Shown: piece after piece, positions 1 to 9,327 of the stretch | How positions within the stretch are numbered: position 1 is the first letter of the stretch | How the letters are laid out: each line of letters starts with the position of its first letter | Assembly (NCBI RefSeq): GCF_000953825.1 | Contig: NZ_BBUL01000096.1 | Coordinates: 1 to 64,000 of the forward strand | Direction of reading: 5' to 3' | Length of the DNA: 64,000 nt | Source: Cellvibrio sp. OA-2007 | GTDB taxonomy: Bacteria; Pseudomonadota; Gammaproteobacteria; Pseudomonadales; Cellvibrionaceae | Translations under genes and position numbers: made by a program | The notes under the pieces: generated by a model | What the model was told of the DNA's origin: nothing | Databases searched by the model: none | What the model saw: only the letters and a program-made list of their open reading frames with translations

Positions 1-470
1 ATCCAGATAAGTGCATCGGCATTGCGCAAAATACTACCGACGCAATCTTTAACTGTCGCCTTTGCCTGCTCAGTGTTCCCCCCCCCCCCCAGACGCACAT
101 CATCAAGTAGGGTTTTAGTGAGTTTTTTTGCTTCGCGAAAAATACCGATAGCCGCTTGGTGCTCTTTTTGGGCTTCAATTTTATTAATGTAAGTTTGTGA
201 TTTTGCGATAGCAGGGCCAGCTACGCCGCGCTCTTCCGGGGGAATCCACTGTTCACGAACCGCATCGATCCAGACGTGTTGGGAGTACTCAGCCACTGTA
301 TCTATGTCATCGAGACTCTCGATCATAAAACCCTGCATTAAAAACGGGGTTTCCTGCCAATCGCGGTCAAGCTTGGACACGAACATGCCTATTTTCAGCT
401 CTGAGATGTGGATTTTAATGGTGCTGAGCGTCTTATCCACATAGCCCGGCTTTACTTCTCGCCGATCCAA
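1..470 (-). CDS. HD-GYP-type c-di-GMP phosphodiesterase, N-terminal part (runs off window)
   Basis: Translating the reverse strand from 470 to 1 gives one open frame of about 156 residues that continues past the window edge. It contains the DUF3391 signature (IKIHISELKIGMFVSKLD, then DWQETPFLMQGF), which is normally the N-terminal domain of HD-GYP c-di-GMP phosphodiesterases. It then continues into the start of the HD region (VGSILRNADALIW). The catalytic HD and GYP motifs lie outside the window, so activity is inferred from the family. A TTG at 470 follows a GAGG ribosome site; a GTG at 440 is an alternative start. Positions 78-90 are 13 consecutive C on the plus strand (G in the gene), encoding four glycines at about residues 128-131. 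With 13 bases the frame stays open. Confidence 0.8.
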   Translation of the reverse strand, partial: MDRREVKPGYVDKTLSTIKIHISELKIGMFVSKLDRDWQETPFLMQGFMIESLDDIDTVAEYSQHVWIDAVREQWIPPEERGVAGPAIAKSQTYINKIEAQKEHQAAIGIFREAKKLTKTLLDDVRLGGGGNTEQAKATVKDCVGSILRNADALIW

Positions 471-536
471 AGGAACCTCACTTTTGATGTTTTTATTGTT
501 ACAACTGGGGGGCTTCGTTTGCTTGCTACTGGTAAA

Positions 537-581
537 TCATAGCTGCTTTTGAAACCGGTCACATGTAACAAAAAGCTATGA
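537..581. repeat. Inverted repeat upstream of the HD-GYP gene
   Basis: TCATAGCT (537-544) is exactly inverted as AGCTATGA (574-581), with extra T/A pairing beyond a 2-base bulge. It lies in the 214-bp gap between the HD-GYP gene and mazG, where I see no gene. It could be an operator or RNA hairpin; the role is unknown. Confidence 0.3.
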
Positions 582-684
582 GAAAGCACTCTTCTTAGAT
601 AGATAACGATAATTTGCGTGCCAATGCCCATTAGTCGCGGGGCGCGCAAACTACACTGAAGAGCTGCTCATAGATGGCATTAAC

Positions 685-1482
685 TTACTGTTTTTTAGCT
701 TCATCCCAAAGACGATTCATCTCATCTATTGAGGTTTCAACTAAAGGCGTAGGGCTATTAGTCTCGATAAAATGAAAGCGCTGTTCAAATTTGTGATTGG
801 CGCGACGTAAAGCTTGTTCCGGGTCGATCTTTTGGTAGCGCGCTATATTCACCACGGCGAATAACAGATCGCCCAGCTCCTCTTCCAGCGCAACTCTGTC
901 ACCGGACGCCAGCTCAGCCTCTACTTCCATGAGCTCTTCGCGCACTTTGGCGATAGGGCCGTAGACATCATCCCAATCAAAACCGACGCTGGCAGCACGT
1001 TTTTGCAATTTTGCTGCACGGCTGAGCGATGGCAAATTTAAAGGAACATCGGCCAATAAACCTTGCGCGCCTTTTTCTGCTCGCTCTTGTTGTTTGATGG
1101 CCTCCCAGCGGGCTTTGACATCACCCGGTAAGGTGTGACGATTTTCGATTTGGCTATGCAAAGTCCCATCGGGAAATACATGGGGATGGCGGCGTACTAA
1201 TTTCGCGACCAAGTCAGAGACCACACCGGCAAATTCAAAGCGATGTTCTTCTTTACCGAGCTGGCTGTAAAAAATCACCTGAAATAATAAATCGCCCAGC
1301 TCTTCTTTGAGATGCGCAAAATCCTGCTTTTCAATCGCATCGACAACCTCGTAGGCCTCCTCCAAGGTTGAAGGCGCAATACTGGCGTAATCCTGGGTGA
1401 TATCCCAAGGGCAACCGGTTAGCGGATCGCGCAGGCGCGCCATCAAATAAAGTAAATCGTCGATAGTGTATTGATGGCTCAC
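685..1482 (-). CDS. mazG: Nucleoside triphosphate pyrophosphohydrolase MazG
   Basis: MazG hydrolyses NTPs and dNTPs to NMP and pyrophosphate in the cytoplasm; in E. coli it is linked to house-cleaning of abnormal nucleotides and to ppGpp levels. Two MazG repeats are visible. The N-terminal one has CPWD, the metal-binding EEAYE and KEELGD; the C-terminal one has REELMEVE and EEELGDLLFAVVN. The length of 265 aa matches the family. I chose GTG at 1482 because it gives the family-like start MSHQYTIDDLL and has GGAAG five bases upstream; a TTG four codons earlier is possible. It lies 32 bp downstream of relA and is probably cotranscribed with it. The relA-mazG pairing is conserved in gammaproteobacteria. 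Confidence 0.95.
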   Translation of the reverse strand: MSHQYTIDDLLYLMARLRDPLTGCPWDITQDYASIAPSTLEEAYEVVDAIEKQDFAHLKEELGDLLFQVIFYSQLGKEEHRFEFAGVVSDLVAKLVRRHPHVFPDGTLHSQIENRHTLPGDVKARWEAIKQQERAEKGAQGLLADVPLNLPSLSRAAKLQKRAASVGFDWDDVYGPIAKVREELMEVEAELASGDRVALEEELGDLLFAVVNIARYQKIDPEQALRRANHKFEQRFHFIETNSPTPLVETSIDEMNRLWDEAKKQ

Positions 1483-1514
1483 AAGTGCTTCCAATAATGT
1501 TCGTGACAGTTCGG

Positions 1515-3755
1515 TTAATGTTTACGCCGCGCAGATGCAATATTCGGCAACTGATTGAGCTTAGTGAGTATGCGGCTCAATTCATCAAAACTGCGAATCT
1601 CCAACGTTACCTGCATGTCCACGGTGTTTTTGCGTTTGTCCGACAAGGTTTGCATAGCAACAATATTGATGCGCTCGGTATCCAGCAGCGCGGTAATATC
1701 TTTGAGCAAACCGTAGCGGTCGTAGGCCTCAATCACTACATCCACCGAGTAGAAACTCTGCGGGGTATCGCCCCACTCTACTTTGATAACCCGTTGCGGC
1801 TCGTCGGTTTGCAATTGCAAAATATTCGTACAATCCTGACGGTGAATAGAGACGCCCTTGCCGAGCGTGATGTAGCCAGTAATCGCATCGCCAGGTACAG
1901 GATTACAGCAATTGGCGATTTGAGTGAGCAAATTGCCCACACCTTCGATATACAGATCCGAATCTTTTTTCTGCCGCGGCGATTTCACTTTGAATGGAAT
2001 CAACGGCTGCTGCGGATTGGCATCATCCAATTGTTTTTGCGCCGCATTTAATACATGCCCAACACCTACATCACTCGCACCCACCGCCGCGTAAAGATCA
2101 TCGAGATTATTAAAGTGTAATTTTTTTGCTAGCTCTTCAAAGTCTAAATCGAGCAGCGCAAGACGTTTGAATTCGCGATCCAATAGGGCCTGACCTTCAG
2201 CGATATTTTTGTCGCGCGCCTGCTGCTTGTACCAGTGCTGAATTTTTGCGCGCGCGCGCGGTGTATTGACATAACCGAGCGCGGCATTGAGCCAATCGCG
2301 GCTAGGCGATTCCATTTTGCCAGTGAGAATTTCTACCTGATCCGCATTGGTCAATTGGTAATTGAGCGGCACTATGCGGTTGTTAACCTTGGCACCGCGA
2401 CAGCGATGGCCGACATCGGTATGAATTTTATAAGCGAAATCCAGCGGCGTGGCGGTACGCGGCAAATCCACCACATGGCCTTCCGGCGTAAACACATAGA
2501 TGCGATCTTGATTGACCGAGCGCAGGTCATCTTGCAGATGTTCGGAGTCGCCCCCCAGTTCTTCATGCCACTCGAGGACTTGGCGTAACCAGGCAATTTT
2601 TTGCTCATAGCCATCTTGCACTGCTTTGGTATCGGTGCCTTTGTAGCGCCAATGGGCGCATACGCCCAGCTCGGATTCTTCATGCATGGCATTAGTGCGG
2701 ATCTGAATTTCCAGCACTTTATTTTCTGGCCCCCAAACGGCGGTGTGCAGCGAGCGATAGCCATTCTCTTTGGGCGAAGCGATGTAATCATCAAACTCGT
2801 GGGGAATATTGCGCCACAGGCTGTGAACTATACCGAGCACGGCATAACAATCCCGCACGCTGGGCACCAGAATGCGTACCGCACGAATGTCATATACCTG
2901 TGAAAATGGAATACCTTTGCGCTGCATTTTGCGCCAGATACTGTAGATGTGTTTAGCACGCCCACCCACGGAACCTTCAATGCCCGCTTTTTTTAATTCG
3001 TCGCGAATCAGGTTGAGCAAACTATCAATATATTCCTGCCGCGCCAGACGGCGCTCATCCAGCAATTTGGCGATACGTTTGTAATCATCAGGTTGCAGAT
3101 AGCGGAATGAGAGATCTTCCAGTTCCCATTTAATGTGGCCAATACCGAGGCGATGCGCCAGCGGCGCATAGATATCGGCAACTTCGCGGGATACCTGCCG
3201 GCGACGATCAGGCTCGGCATTTTTTACCGAGCGGATAGCGCAGGTGCGCTCGGCCAATTTAATCAAGGCGACACGCACATCATCGACCATTGATACGAGC
3301 ATTTTGCGGATCTTTTCCGCCTGCTCCGTCGCTTGGGAGCCGAGCACTCGCTCCTCTTCGTTGCGCTGGTAGCTGATCGCCGCCATGCGCAACACACCTT
3401 TGACCAGCTTACTGACCGTATCGCCAAAACGGGATTGAATATCGATCAGCGTAATTTTATGTTCGCGCACAGCGCGGTAGAGGATCGCAGCGACCAGTGC
3501 ATCCTGATCGAGCTGCAAATCGGCAAGAATTTCAGCCATCTCCAAACCGATACGAAAGCAGGAGAAATCCTCACCCCAGTTGTGATCGTCTTCAGCGTGA
3601 ATATCAACCAGTGACAAACTTAATTCAGCAGCGCGACGCAACTCGGCACGGCTCGCTTCGGACTGGGTATAACCCTGATTAAGGCGATCAATCCAAGCAT
3701 CTATATCAACCTGACCATCCGCCGCAATGGGATGATCTGCTCTAACTTTAACCAT
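1515..3755 (-). CDS. relA: GTP pyrophosphokinase RelA (stringent response)
   Basis: RelA synthesises (p)ppGpp from ATP and GTP/GDP on ribosomes stalled with uncharged tRNA. At 746 aa it is full length and starts MVKVRADH, like E. coli MVAVRSAH. In order it has a degenerate HD domain (the hydrolase HD pair is absent, ILYRAVREHK at that place), which marks RelA rather than SpoT. The synthetase domain follows, with the substrate-binding segment SPKENGYRSLHT. Next come a TGS domain (RIYVFTPEGHVVDLPR), a zinc-finger region with NCCNPVPGD and HRQDC, and a C-terminal ACT domain (YDRYGLLKDITALL). It lies upstream of mazG on the same strand and downstream of rlmD. Confidence 0.97.
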   Translation of the reverse strand: MVKVRADHPIAADGQVDIDAWIDRLNQGYTQSEASRAELRRAAELSLSLVDIHAEDDHNWGEDFSCFRIGLEMAEILADLQLDQDALVAAILYRAVREHKITLIDIQSRFGDTVSKLVKGVLRMAAISYQRNEEERVLGSQATEQAEKIRKMLVSMVDDVRVALIKLAERTCAIRSVKNAEPDRRRQVSREVADIYAPLAHRLGIGHIKWELEDLSFRYLQPDDYKRIAKLLDERRLARQEYIDSLLNLIRDELKKAGIEGSVGGRAKHIYSIWRKMQRKGIPFSQVYDIRAVRILVPSVRDCYAVLGIVHSLWRNIPHEFDDYIASPKENGYRSLHTAVWGPENKVLEIQIRTNAMHEESELGVCAHWRYKGTDTKAVQDGYEQKIAWLRQVLEWHEELGGDSEHLQDDLRSVNQDRIYVFTPEGHVVDLPRTATPLDFAYKIHTDVGHRCRGAKVNNRIVPLNYQLTNADQVEILTGKMESPSRDWLNAALGYVNTPRARAKIQHWYKQQARDKNIAEGQALLDREFKRLALLDLDFEELAKKLHFNNLDDLYAAVGASDVGVGHVLNAAQKQLDDANPQQPLIPFKVKSPRQKKDSDLYIEGVGNLLTQIANCCNPVPGDAITGYITLGKGVSIHRQDCTNILQLQTDEPQRVIKVEWGDTPQSFYSVDVVIEAYDRYGLLKDITALLDTERINIVAMQTLSDKRKNTVDMQVTLEIRSFDELSRILTKLNQLPNIASARRKH

Positions 3756-3800
3756 ACGCGTTACTTCAACTAAATAGGCGCCCTGCTTACGCAGTTTTTT

Positions 3801-3848
3801 ATGAAAGCATTTGCTAACGCTACTCGTTATGAAAGCTTTTGCTAACGC
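3801..3848. repeat. 20-bp direct repeat at the rlmD 3' end
   Basis: ATGAAAGCATTTGCTAACGC (3801-3820) recurs at 3829-3848 with one mismatch (unit 28 bp). The second copy includes the rlmD stop codon; the first lies in the 86-bp gap before relA. It looks like a small tandem duplication. Confidence 0.7.
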
Positions 3849-5368
3849 AAAAAAAGCGCCATAGATTCAACATGGCTGGTGTGCGGAAACATATCCAGTA
3901 CACCAAGCTTATCCAATTGATAACCCGCCTCAGCCAGTAAGGCTGAGTCACGCGCCAAGGTCGCAGGATTGCAACTGACGTAGACAATCCGCTTGGGGGA
4001 AAGTTGCTTACCTATCCCCGCACCCAACCGCAAAATACTGGCGATGATATCTTTTGCACCATCGCGGGGCGGGTCGAGCAAAATCGCATCGATCCCCTGT
4101 TCTTTATTGGCTCCACCCAAACGCTGTAATTGAGTATGGGTCATATCCGCCAGATTGGCGGCAATAAATTTTGCATTGCCGATCTGTAACCGCTCGGCAT
4201 TTTCACGCCCGCGCAACACCATCGACTCAATCGCCTCTATACCCACTACTTCCGCACACTGTTGGGCGATGGGCAGCGTAAAGTTGCCGATACCACAAAA
4301 CAAATCCAGCACTCGATCAGTTGGCTTCAACGCAAGCAAGGCTAATGCCTGCGCGACCATTTGCTGATTCACCTGCGGGTTTACCTGAGTAAAATCCTGC
4401 GGATGAAACAAAAGCTCCACCCCTTTGACCTGATATGCCAAACGCGGATCGCAGGGCTGCCCGGCAAGATCGGTTAAACCTATATTGCCATTGGGCTCCA
4501 GCCAGACCTTACAGCCAGCCTGTTCCACTAATTGCGCCAGTGCCGCAAGGTCGGCATCGGCCAATTTTTTGGTGTGACGCAAAATGATCGCAATCTCACT
4601 TTGCCCTTTTACTAATTCAATATGAGTTACCGCTTTACTCGCACGCAACTCCGTTAACCAAAGATGCAAAGGTGCAAGCAGCGCATTTAATTCAGGCACT
4701 AATACGATGCATTGACTGATAGGAGTAATTTCATTGCTGTAACGCTGACGAAAACCCAATGTCACACTACCATCGGCTTCATACCAAACGCCCAAACGCG
4801 CACGGCTGCGATAGGCGCGATCATCCGCACTGATCGCGGGCAATACATATTTAGGTACAACTCCACCCCAGCGCCGCAGCTGCTCCAGCACTGCGTTTTG
4901 TTTCATCGCCACTTGCGCCGAAGGTTGCATATATTGCAACTGACATCCGCCGCATTGAGCAAAGTGTTCGCAAGGTGGCGCAACACGCGCGGGGGAACTA
5001 TCGATCAATTGATCGATACGCGCATCAATAAAACGCGCGTGATCTTCCACCAACCGCGCAGTGACTTTTTCGCCCACCAAAGCACCATCGATAAACACTG
5101 TTTTGCCTTCGAGGCTGGCAACACCACGGCCATCGTGACTTAGGCGATCAATAATAAATTCGCCGAGGCGCTTATTGGTTTGCGGTAACTGTTTTTCTTC
5201 AACGCGCGCGTGATTGCGGCGCGGTGCATCATCGCGCACATAGACTTTGCCATCGGCTTTTTTACCGCGCGGCTTTTGGCCTAATAAGCTACCGCCTTTT
5301 TTGGGTCCATTAATTTTTGCTGAACCGCCTTTCGACGAGTTGCCATTTTTACCGCTGCGATTGGACAT
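3842..5368 (-). CDS. rlmD: 23S rRNA (uracil-1939-C5) methyltransferase RlmD
   Basis: RlmD (formerly RumA) uses S-adenosylmethionine to methylate U1939 of 23S rRNA. The 508-aa protein has a TRAM domain at about residues 65-130, then the Fe-S cysteines ([13 protein letters not shown]). The methyltransferase core has the SAM motif ([14 protein letters not shown]), the LLDPPRDGA motif and the catalytic-cysteine segment [11 protein letters not shown]. Before the TRAM domain is an extra N-terminal tail of about 65 residues rich in Lys, Gly and Ser, longer than in E. coli; it is probably disordered and RNA-binding (inference). GGGAA precedes the ATG. In Pseudomonas the same gene lies between cysM and relA, as here apart from an inserted CotH gene. 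Confidence 0.95.
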   Translation of the reverse strand: MSNRSGKNGNSSKGGSAKINGPKKGGSLLGQKPRGKKADGKVYVRDDAPRRNHARVEEKQLPQTNKRLGEFIIDRLSHDGRGVASLEGKTVFIDGALVGEKVTARLVEDHARFIDARIDQLIDSSPARVAPPCEHFAQCGGCQLQYMQPSAQVAMKQNAVLEQLRRWGGVVPKYVLPAISADDRAYRSRARLGVWYEADGSVTLGFRQRYSNEITPISQCIVLVPELNALLAPLHLWLTELRASKAVTHIELVKGQSEIAIILRHTKKLADADLAALAQLVEQAGCKVWLEPNGNIGLTDLAGQPCDPRLAYQVKGVELLFHPQDFTQVNPQVNQQMVAQALALLALKPTDRVLDLFCGIGNFTLPIAQQCAEVVGIEAIESMVLRGRENAERLQIGNAKFIAANLADMTHTQLQRLGGANKEQGIDAILLDPPRDGAKDIIASILRLGAGIGKQLSPKRIVYVSCNPATLARDSALLAEAGYQLDKLGVLDMFPHTSHVESMALFLR

Positions 5369-5434
5369 TCAAAATTCCCGGAATTACAAAAAGTGACGGC
5401 ACAAAAGTGAATTCACCCTGTGCCGCCATGATAT

Positions 5435-6901
5435 TTACTTGTTTAGCTCAGTATCCAACCAGTTATAACGCTCGCGCTGCCAGCGAACCAACTCTTTTAC
5501 TTCTGCCTCATAACTGCCAGTGCCGCCATGGCTACCGTGTAAAATCCAGGGAGCAAAATCGGTGACTGACCAAAGCATGTAGTTTTTCTTTTGTTGCTTA
5601 TCCAACCAAGTCGCACGGGCTTCTGCGTATTGGAAAATATACTCAAGCTTGCCCTCTGCTTTGAGGCTATTCCAACGGGTTTTTACCTTGGCTTTAAATG
5701 CGGCATCCTGAAATAACCGGTCGAACCACGACGCTTTACGTACATGCCAACCATAGCTTTTATCAACATCATCGTAACCCGCATTCCCAAGCGCCAAATC
5801 GAAATCCCAAATCGGACCAAAAAATAATTTGCCATTGCGTTTTTTATACAGATAAAAGCTCGCCACTGCACCATCGGGGTTTTTAAATAATTCGTTAATC
5901 AAAAAATAATTGATGGCCGAGTCCACATCGATATATGCCGCATAACCCAGCTGCGGGTCAGCAAACTTATCGCCAAACAATGCCGCTTCCGTATCGGCAA
6001 TGTATTTGGTGATGTACTCACGCTGTGCCGACCAACTTGCCTCTAACAACGTCTCGGGTGTATCGATGCAAAAAGGATTCATGCCGTGGCTTGAGTCCAC
6101 ACAAAAAGTCGCTTCGCGATCCAGATTGACACCATTCACACAAAAGCTTTCCCAAAAAGCTGTTTTGCAATAATCCTTGTGCATGCGGAAATCCACTTCC
6201 ATCAGATAACCGCCGGTGATTTTCTCGGGGTCAGTATCACCAACTTTCATTTCAGGGATATTCACCCGGTCTTTTGCTACGCGCAGATGCTCAACCAGCT
6301 GGTAAACTCCTTGATAAGCACCATTAAAACTCACCTCAACATGCTGGCTTCGGGTGGTGTATTCCATACCCAAACTGCGGCTAAACATAAACGCGATATC
6401 ATTGCGCATCAGTGTTTTATCTGCATAATTCGCCAAAAGCACCCAATGCCTACTGGAAGGCATATCTAATATTTCAGCCGCTTTCGTCAGCTTTAACCTA
6501 TAGGGCTTTTTATCCCAACTCCAGGTTGAGTTGCCGCGCCCGCGAATTTCCAATGTACCTTGAGCAACCACGCCACCATCAACCGCCAGCGAATAACTGC
6601 CATTTACATAGGTTTCTTTTGACACAATCGGCGCGCCGCTGTCTGTGGTAATAGCCAATAGCGGCAAGGCATCAATCGTGCCCACGGGAAAATCTGCCGG
6701 CATACTCGCAGCCGAACTTGAACTACTGTGCGATGAGACACTTACTGCTGTTGATGAAACAGCAGCAACTGAACTTGCCGGAATCGAACTTTTCGCGACA
6801 GGATCTTTTAAACCTGAACTGCCGCCGCCACACGCCTGTAGCAACACCGCCAGCAGAATAATAGCGACTCGAACCATTGCACCTTTTGTAGTTCCCAACA
6901 T
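5435..6901 (-). CDS. CotH-kinase-family lipoprotein
   Basis: A predicted secreted lipoprotein of 488 aa. The signal peptide ends in lipobox LLQAC, with Cys24 as the lipidation site, followed by a Ser/Ala/Val-rich linker of about 40 residues typical of Cellvibrio surface proteins. The rest matches the CotH family, atypical protein kinases first known from spore coats: an N-terminal beta segment (GTLEIRGRGNSTW), RLKLTKAAEILDMPSSRHWVL with a conserved Lys, RNDIAFMFSR, GVYQLVEHLRV, and the metal-site region FFGPIWDFDLALGN. Family members phosphorylate proteins or act on cell-surface material; the substrate here is unknown. It sits between rlmD and cysM, which are adjacent in Pseudomonas, so it is probably a lineage-specific insertion. 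Confidence 0.85.
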   Translation of the reverse strand: MLGTTKGAMVRVAIILLAVLLQACGGGSSGLKDPVAKSSIPASSVAAVSSTAVSVSSHSSSSSAASMPADFPVGTIDALPLLAITTDSGAPIVSKETYVNGSYSLAVDGGVVAQGTLEIRGRGNSTWSWDKKPYRLKLTKAAEILDMPSSRHWVLLANYADKTLMRNDIAFMFSRSLGMEYTTRSQHVEVSFNGAYQGVYQLVEHLRVAKDRVNIPEMKVGDTDPEKITGGYLMEVDFRMHKDYCKTAFWESFCVNGVNLDREATFCVDSSHGMNPFCIDTPETLLEASWSAQREYITKYIADTEAALFGDKFADPQLGYAAYIDVDSAINYFLINELFKNPDGAVASFYLYKKRNGKLFFGPIWDFDLALGNAGYDDVDKSYGWHVRKASWFDRLFQDAAFKAKVKTRWNSLKAEGKLEYIFQYAEARATWLDKQQKKNYMLWSVTDFAPWILHGSHGGTGSYEAEVKELVRWQRERYNWLDTELNK

Positions 6902-6976
6902 AAAAACATCCTGATTAGTTATTGTTTGTTAGATCCAAAAGCGCATCACGCAAATAAATTGACGCGCTGCAAGCTG

Positions 6977-7867
6977 TTACTCATTAAACAAACCAGACGA
7001 TAAGTAGCGATCGCCGCGATCGCAAATAATCGCCACTATCACCGCATTTTCGACCTGTTGACTCAACTCCAGCGCTGCAGCTACTGCACCGCCCGATGAC
7101 ACACCACAAAAAATTCCCTCTTTGCGCGCGAGCTCACGCATGGTCTGCTCGGCAAGCGCCTGCGGCATATTGACAATGCCATCAACGCGATCGCGCTCAT
7201 ATATTTTAGGAAGATAAGCTTCTGGCCAACGGCGAATACCGGGGATTTGTGCACCTTCGGATGGCTGCAAACCAATAATTTGAATAGCAGGATTTTTTTC
7301 TTTTAGATAGCGCGAAGTGCCCATGATAGTCCCAGTGGTACCCATGGAACTGACAAAATGGGTGATAGCTCCACCCGTTTGCTGCCACAACTCAGGGCCG
7401 GTGGTGGTGTAATGCGCAAGCGGATTATCGGAATTGGCAAATTGATCCAACACCTTACCTTTGCCGTCAGCTTGCATCTTCAGTGCAAGGTCGCGCGCAC
7501 CTTCCATGCCCGCCTCTTTGCTCACCAAAATCAACTCAGCGCCATAAGCCAACATCGACGCTTTGCGCTCAGCAGTGGCGTTATCGGGCATGATCAATAT
7601 CATGCGGTAGCCTTTAATTGCCGCCACCATCGCCAAGGCGATGCCGGTATTACCGCTAGTAGCCTCGATCAATGTATCGCCTGGTTGAATATCCCCGCGC
7701 AATTCGGCGCGACTGATCATGGATAAAGCCGGGCGATCTTTAACTGAACCGGCAGGATTATTACCCTCCAGCTTCACCAGTATTGTATTGCTCGATACAC
7801 CGGGCAAGCGCTGCAAACGTACCAATGGTGTATTGCCGACAAATGCATCGATGGTGGGAAAATCCAT
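6977..7867 (-). CDS. cysM: Cysteine synthase B (O-acetylserine sulfhydrylase)
   Basis: A PLP-dependent enzyme that makes cysteine from O-acetylserine and sulfide; CysM can also use thiosulfate. At 296 aa it matches CysM rather than the longer CysK. Visible motifs are the PLP lysine in NPAGSVKDRPAL, the phosphate loop and substrate segment EATSGNTGIALA, and the glycine-rich loop GTTGTIMGTSRYL. The C terminus (VAIICDRGDRYLSSGLF) is also typical of CysM. It is divergent from the gacS gene, the same arrangement as in Pseudomonas, which supports orthology of both. Confidence 0.95.
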   Translation of the reverse strand: MDFPTIDAFVGNTPLVRLQRLPGVSSNTILVKLEGNNPAGSVKDRPALSMISRAELRGDIQPGDTLIEATSGNTGIALAMVAAIKGYRMILIMPDNATAERKASMLAYGAELILVSKEAGMEGARDLALKMQADGKGKVLDQFANSDNPLAHYTTTGPELWQQTGGAITHFVSSMGTTGTIMGTSRYLKEKNPAIQIIGLQPSEGAQIPGIRRWPEAYLPKIYERDRVDGIVNMPQALAEQTMRELARKEGIFCGVSSGGAVAAALELSQQVENAVIVAIICDRGDRYLSSGLFNE

Positions 7868-8022
7868 ACTGACCTCAAAGCTGATAATTCCGGTAAATCG
7901 CCGGTTGCGCTAGCGCGCGTGGGGCGGCTATTCTACCTGCGATCACCCACCCTGCGAACACCCTGCGGCAAAACTGTCTCAGGTACAGCGCAAGCAGGTA
8001 TAAAAAATCAAGGCAGAACTCC

Positions 8023-9327
8023 ATGAAGAATAAACGCAGCAGTATTAAATCCGATGTTTGGCGCCTGATTTTTATTCCCTCCATCACCATTATTATTCTG
8101 ATTGCCGTCAGCCTCACCTATTTGTGTATCTCACAAATCAATAAATTTATCGATTTGCGCGGCGGAGTACTTGCTCAAAAAACTGCACACTTACTGCACA
8201 AGCCCCTACTGGAAAATAATCGCGAATTGGTGCAATACATCCTCGATGCGTCACTCGAAGAACCCTATATTCGCGCCGCACACGCCTATTACAGCGATAC
8301 AGATCAAAGCTTTCACAGCGGCCCACAATTTATGCGCACCAATGATGCGGGCGAGCCTAATCTGCAACAGCCGTTGGAACGCAGCACTTATCGCACTCTG
8401 CGTTTCGCGCATCCACTGGTTAATCTCGACAATAAAAATCCCATCGGATGGGTAGAGCTTGAATTAATGGCGGCACCCTATGCCGTGGTGCGCTATGAGG
8501 CGATTGTTCTCACTATCGCACTCACCGTGCTGTGTTTAATTATTGGGGCCTATTTTGCAATTTCTCTTTATTACCGAATTACCGATCCGCTTGATCACAT
8601 TAAAAACATTGTGCATGCATTAGCACGCGGCCGTTTAAATGAACGGGTCGAGCCACAACGCTCCAGTGAATTTTTAGATTTAGCAGAATCCATTAACACT
8701 ATGGCGGATTACATGGAAGCCGCTCAAGCCGATATGCAATCACACATCGACCATGCTATTGAAGATTTGCGCGAGACACTGGAAACCATTGAAATTCAAA
8801 ACGTGGAATTAGATTTAGCGCGCAAAGAAGCACTGGAAGCCAGCCGCATTAAATCTGAATTTCTCGCCAATACCAGCCATGAAATTCGCACACCGTTAAA
8901 TGGTATTCTCGGGTTTATTAACCTTGCACTCAAAACTGAACTTAATGAACAACAACGCGAATATATGGAAACCATTCGCGACTCCGCACAAAATCTGCTC
9001 ACCGTCATTAACGGTATTCTGGATTTTTCCAAAATTGAATCAGGCAAACTCACCCTCGATTACGCGCCATTACCAATTCGCAATTGCATTGATGAAGTGC
9101 TACATATTTTTGCACCGGATGCCCATGAAAAAAATGTAGAATTAATTAACTATATTGAAACAAAAATACCTAAAAATTTATTAGGGGATGCGCTGCGCTT
9201 TAAACAAGTACTGTCCAATTTGATCAGCAATGCAATCAAATACAGTAATACCGGCAACATTCTGGTTGACGTGAGTATATTGCAGCAGCAGGAAACGCAA
9301 ATCACACTCAAAGTGTGTGAGCGATGA
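8023..9327 (+). pseudogene. gacS: GacS/BarA hybrid sensor kinase, 5' part (frameshifted)
   Basis: First 434 codons of a GacS/BarA-type hybrid kinase. There are two membrane helices (about residues 15-37 and 166-190) flanking a periplasmic sensor region, then HAMP, a coiled coil, and HisKA with H286 in NTSHEIRTPLNG. The ATPase domain begins and has its N-box (LISNAIKYSN, about residue 403). The frame then reads K-V-C-E-R-stop at 9325-9327. The missing G1 box and the rest of the protein are in the frame starting at 9317, so one gene is split inside its ATPase domain. The break lies in a GTGTGTG run (9313-9319), where two extra bases would restore one frame. Synteny next to cysM/relA supports gacS. 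In Pseudomonas GacS activates GacA and the Rsm small RNAs. A sequencing error, a true mutation or reversible slippage are all possible. Confidence 0.85.

Noticed and set aside
78-90. C13 run as a frameshift that already breaks the gene
   Set aside because: Codon-by-codon reading shows the frame is continuous with 13 bases on both sides; only slippage potential remains.
452-649. 65-codon frame between the HD-GYP gene and mazG
   Set aside because: No similarity and overlaps the 5' end of the HD-GYP frame in another register.
1485-2051. 188-codon plus-strand frame
   Set aside because: Antisense to the relA C-terminal ACT and zinc-finger region; not a gene.
1515-3755. relA as SpoT-type bifunctional enzyme
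   Set aside because: The hydrolase HD residues are absent and the neighbours (rlmD, mazG) are those of relA.
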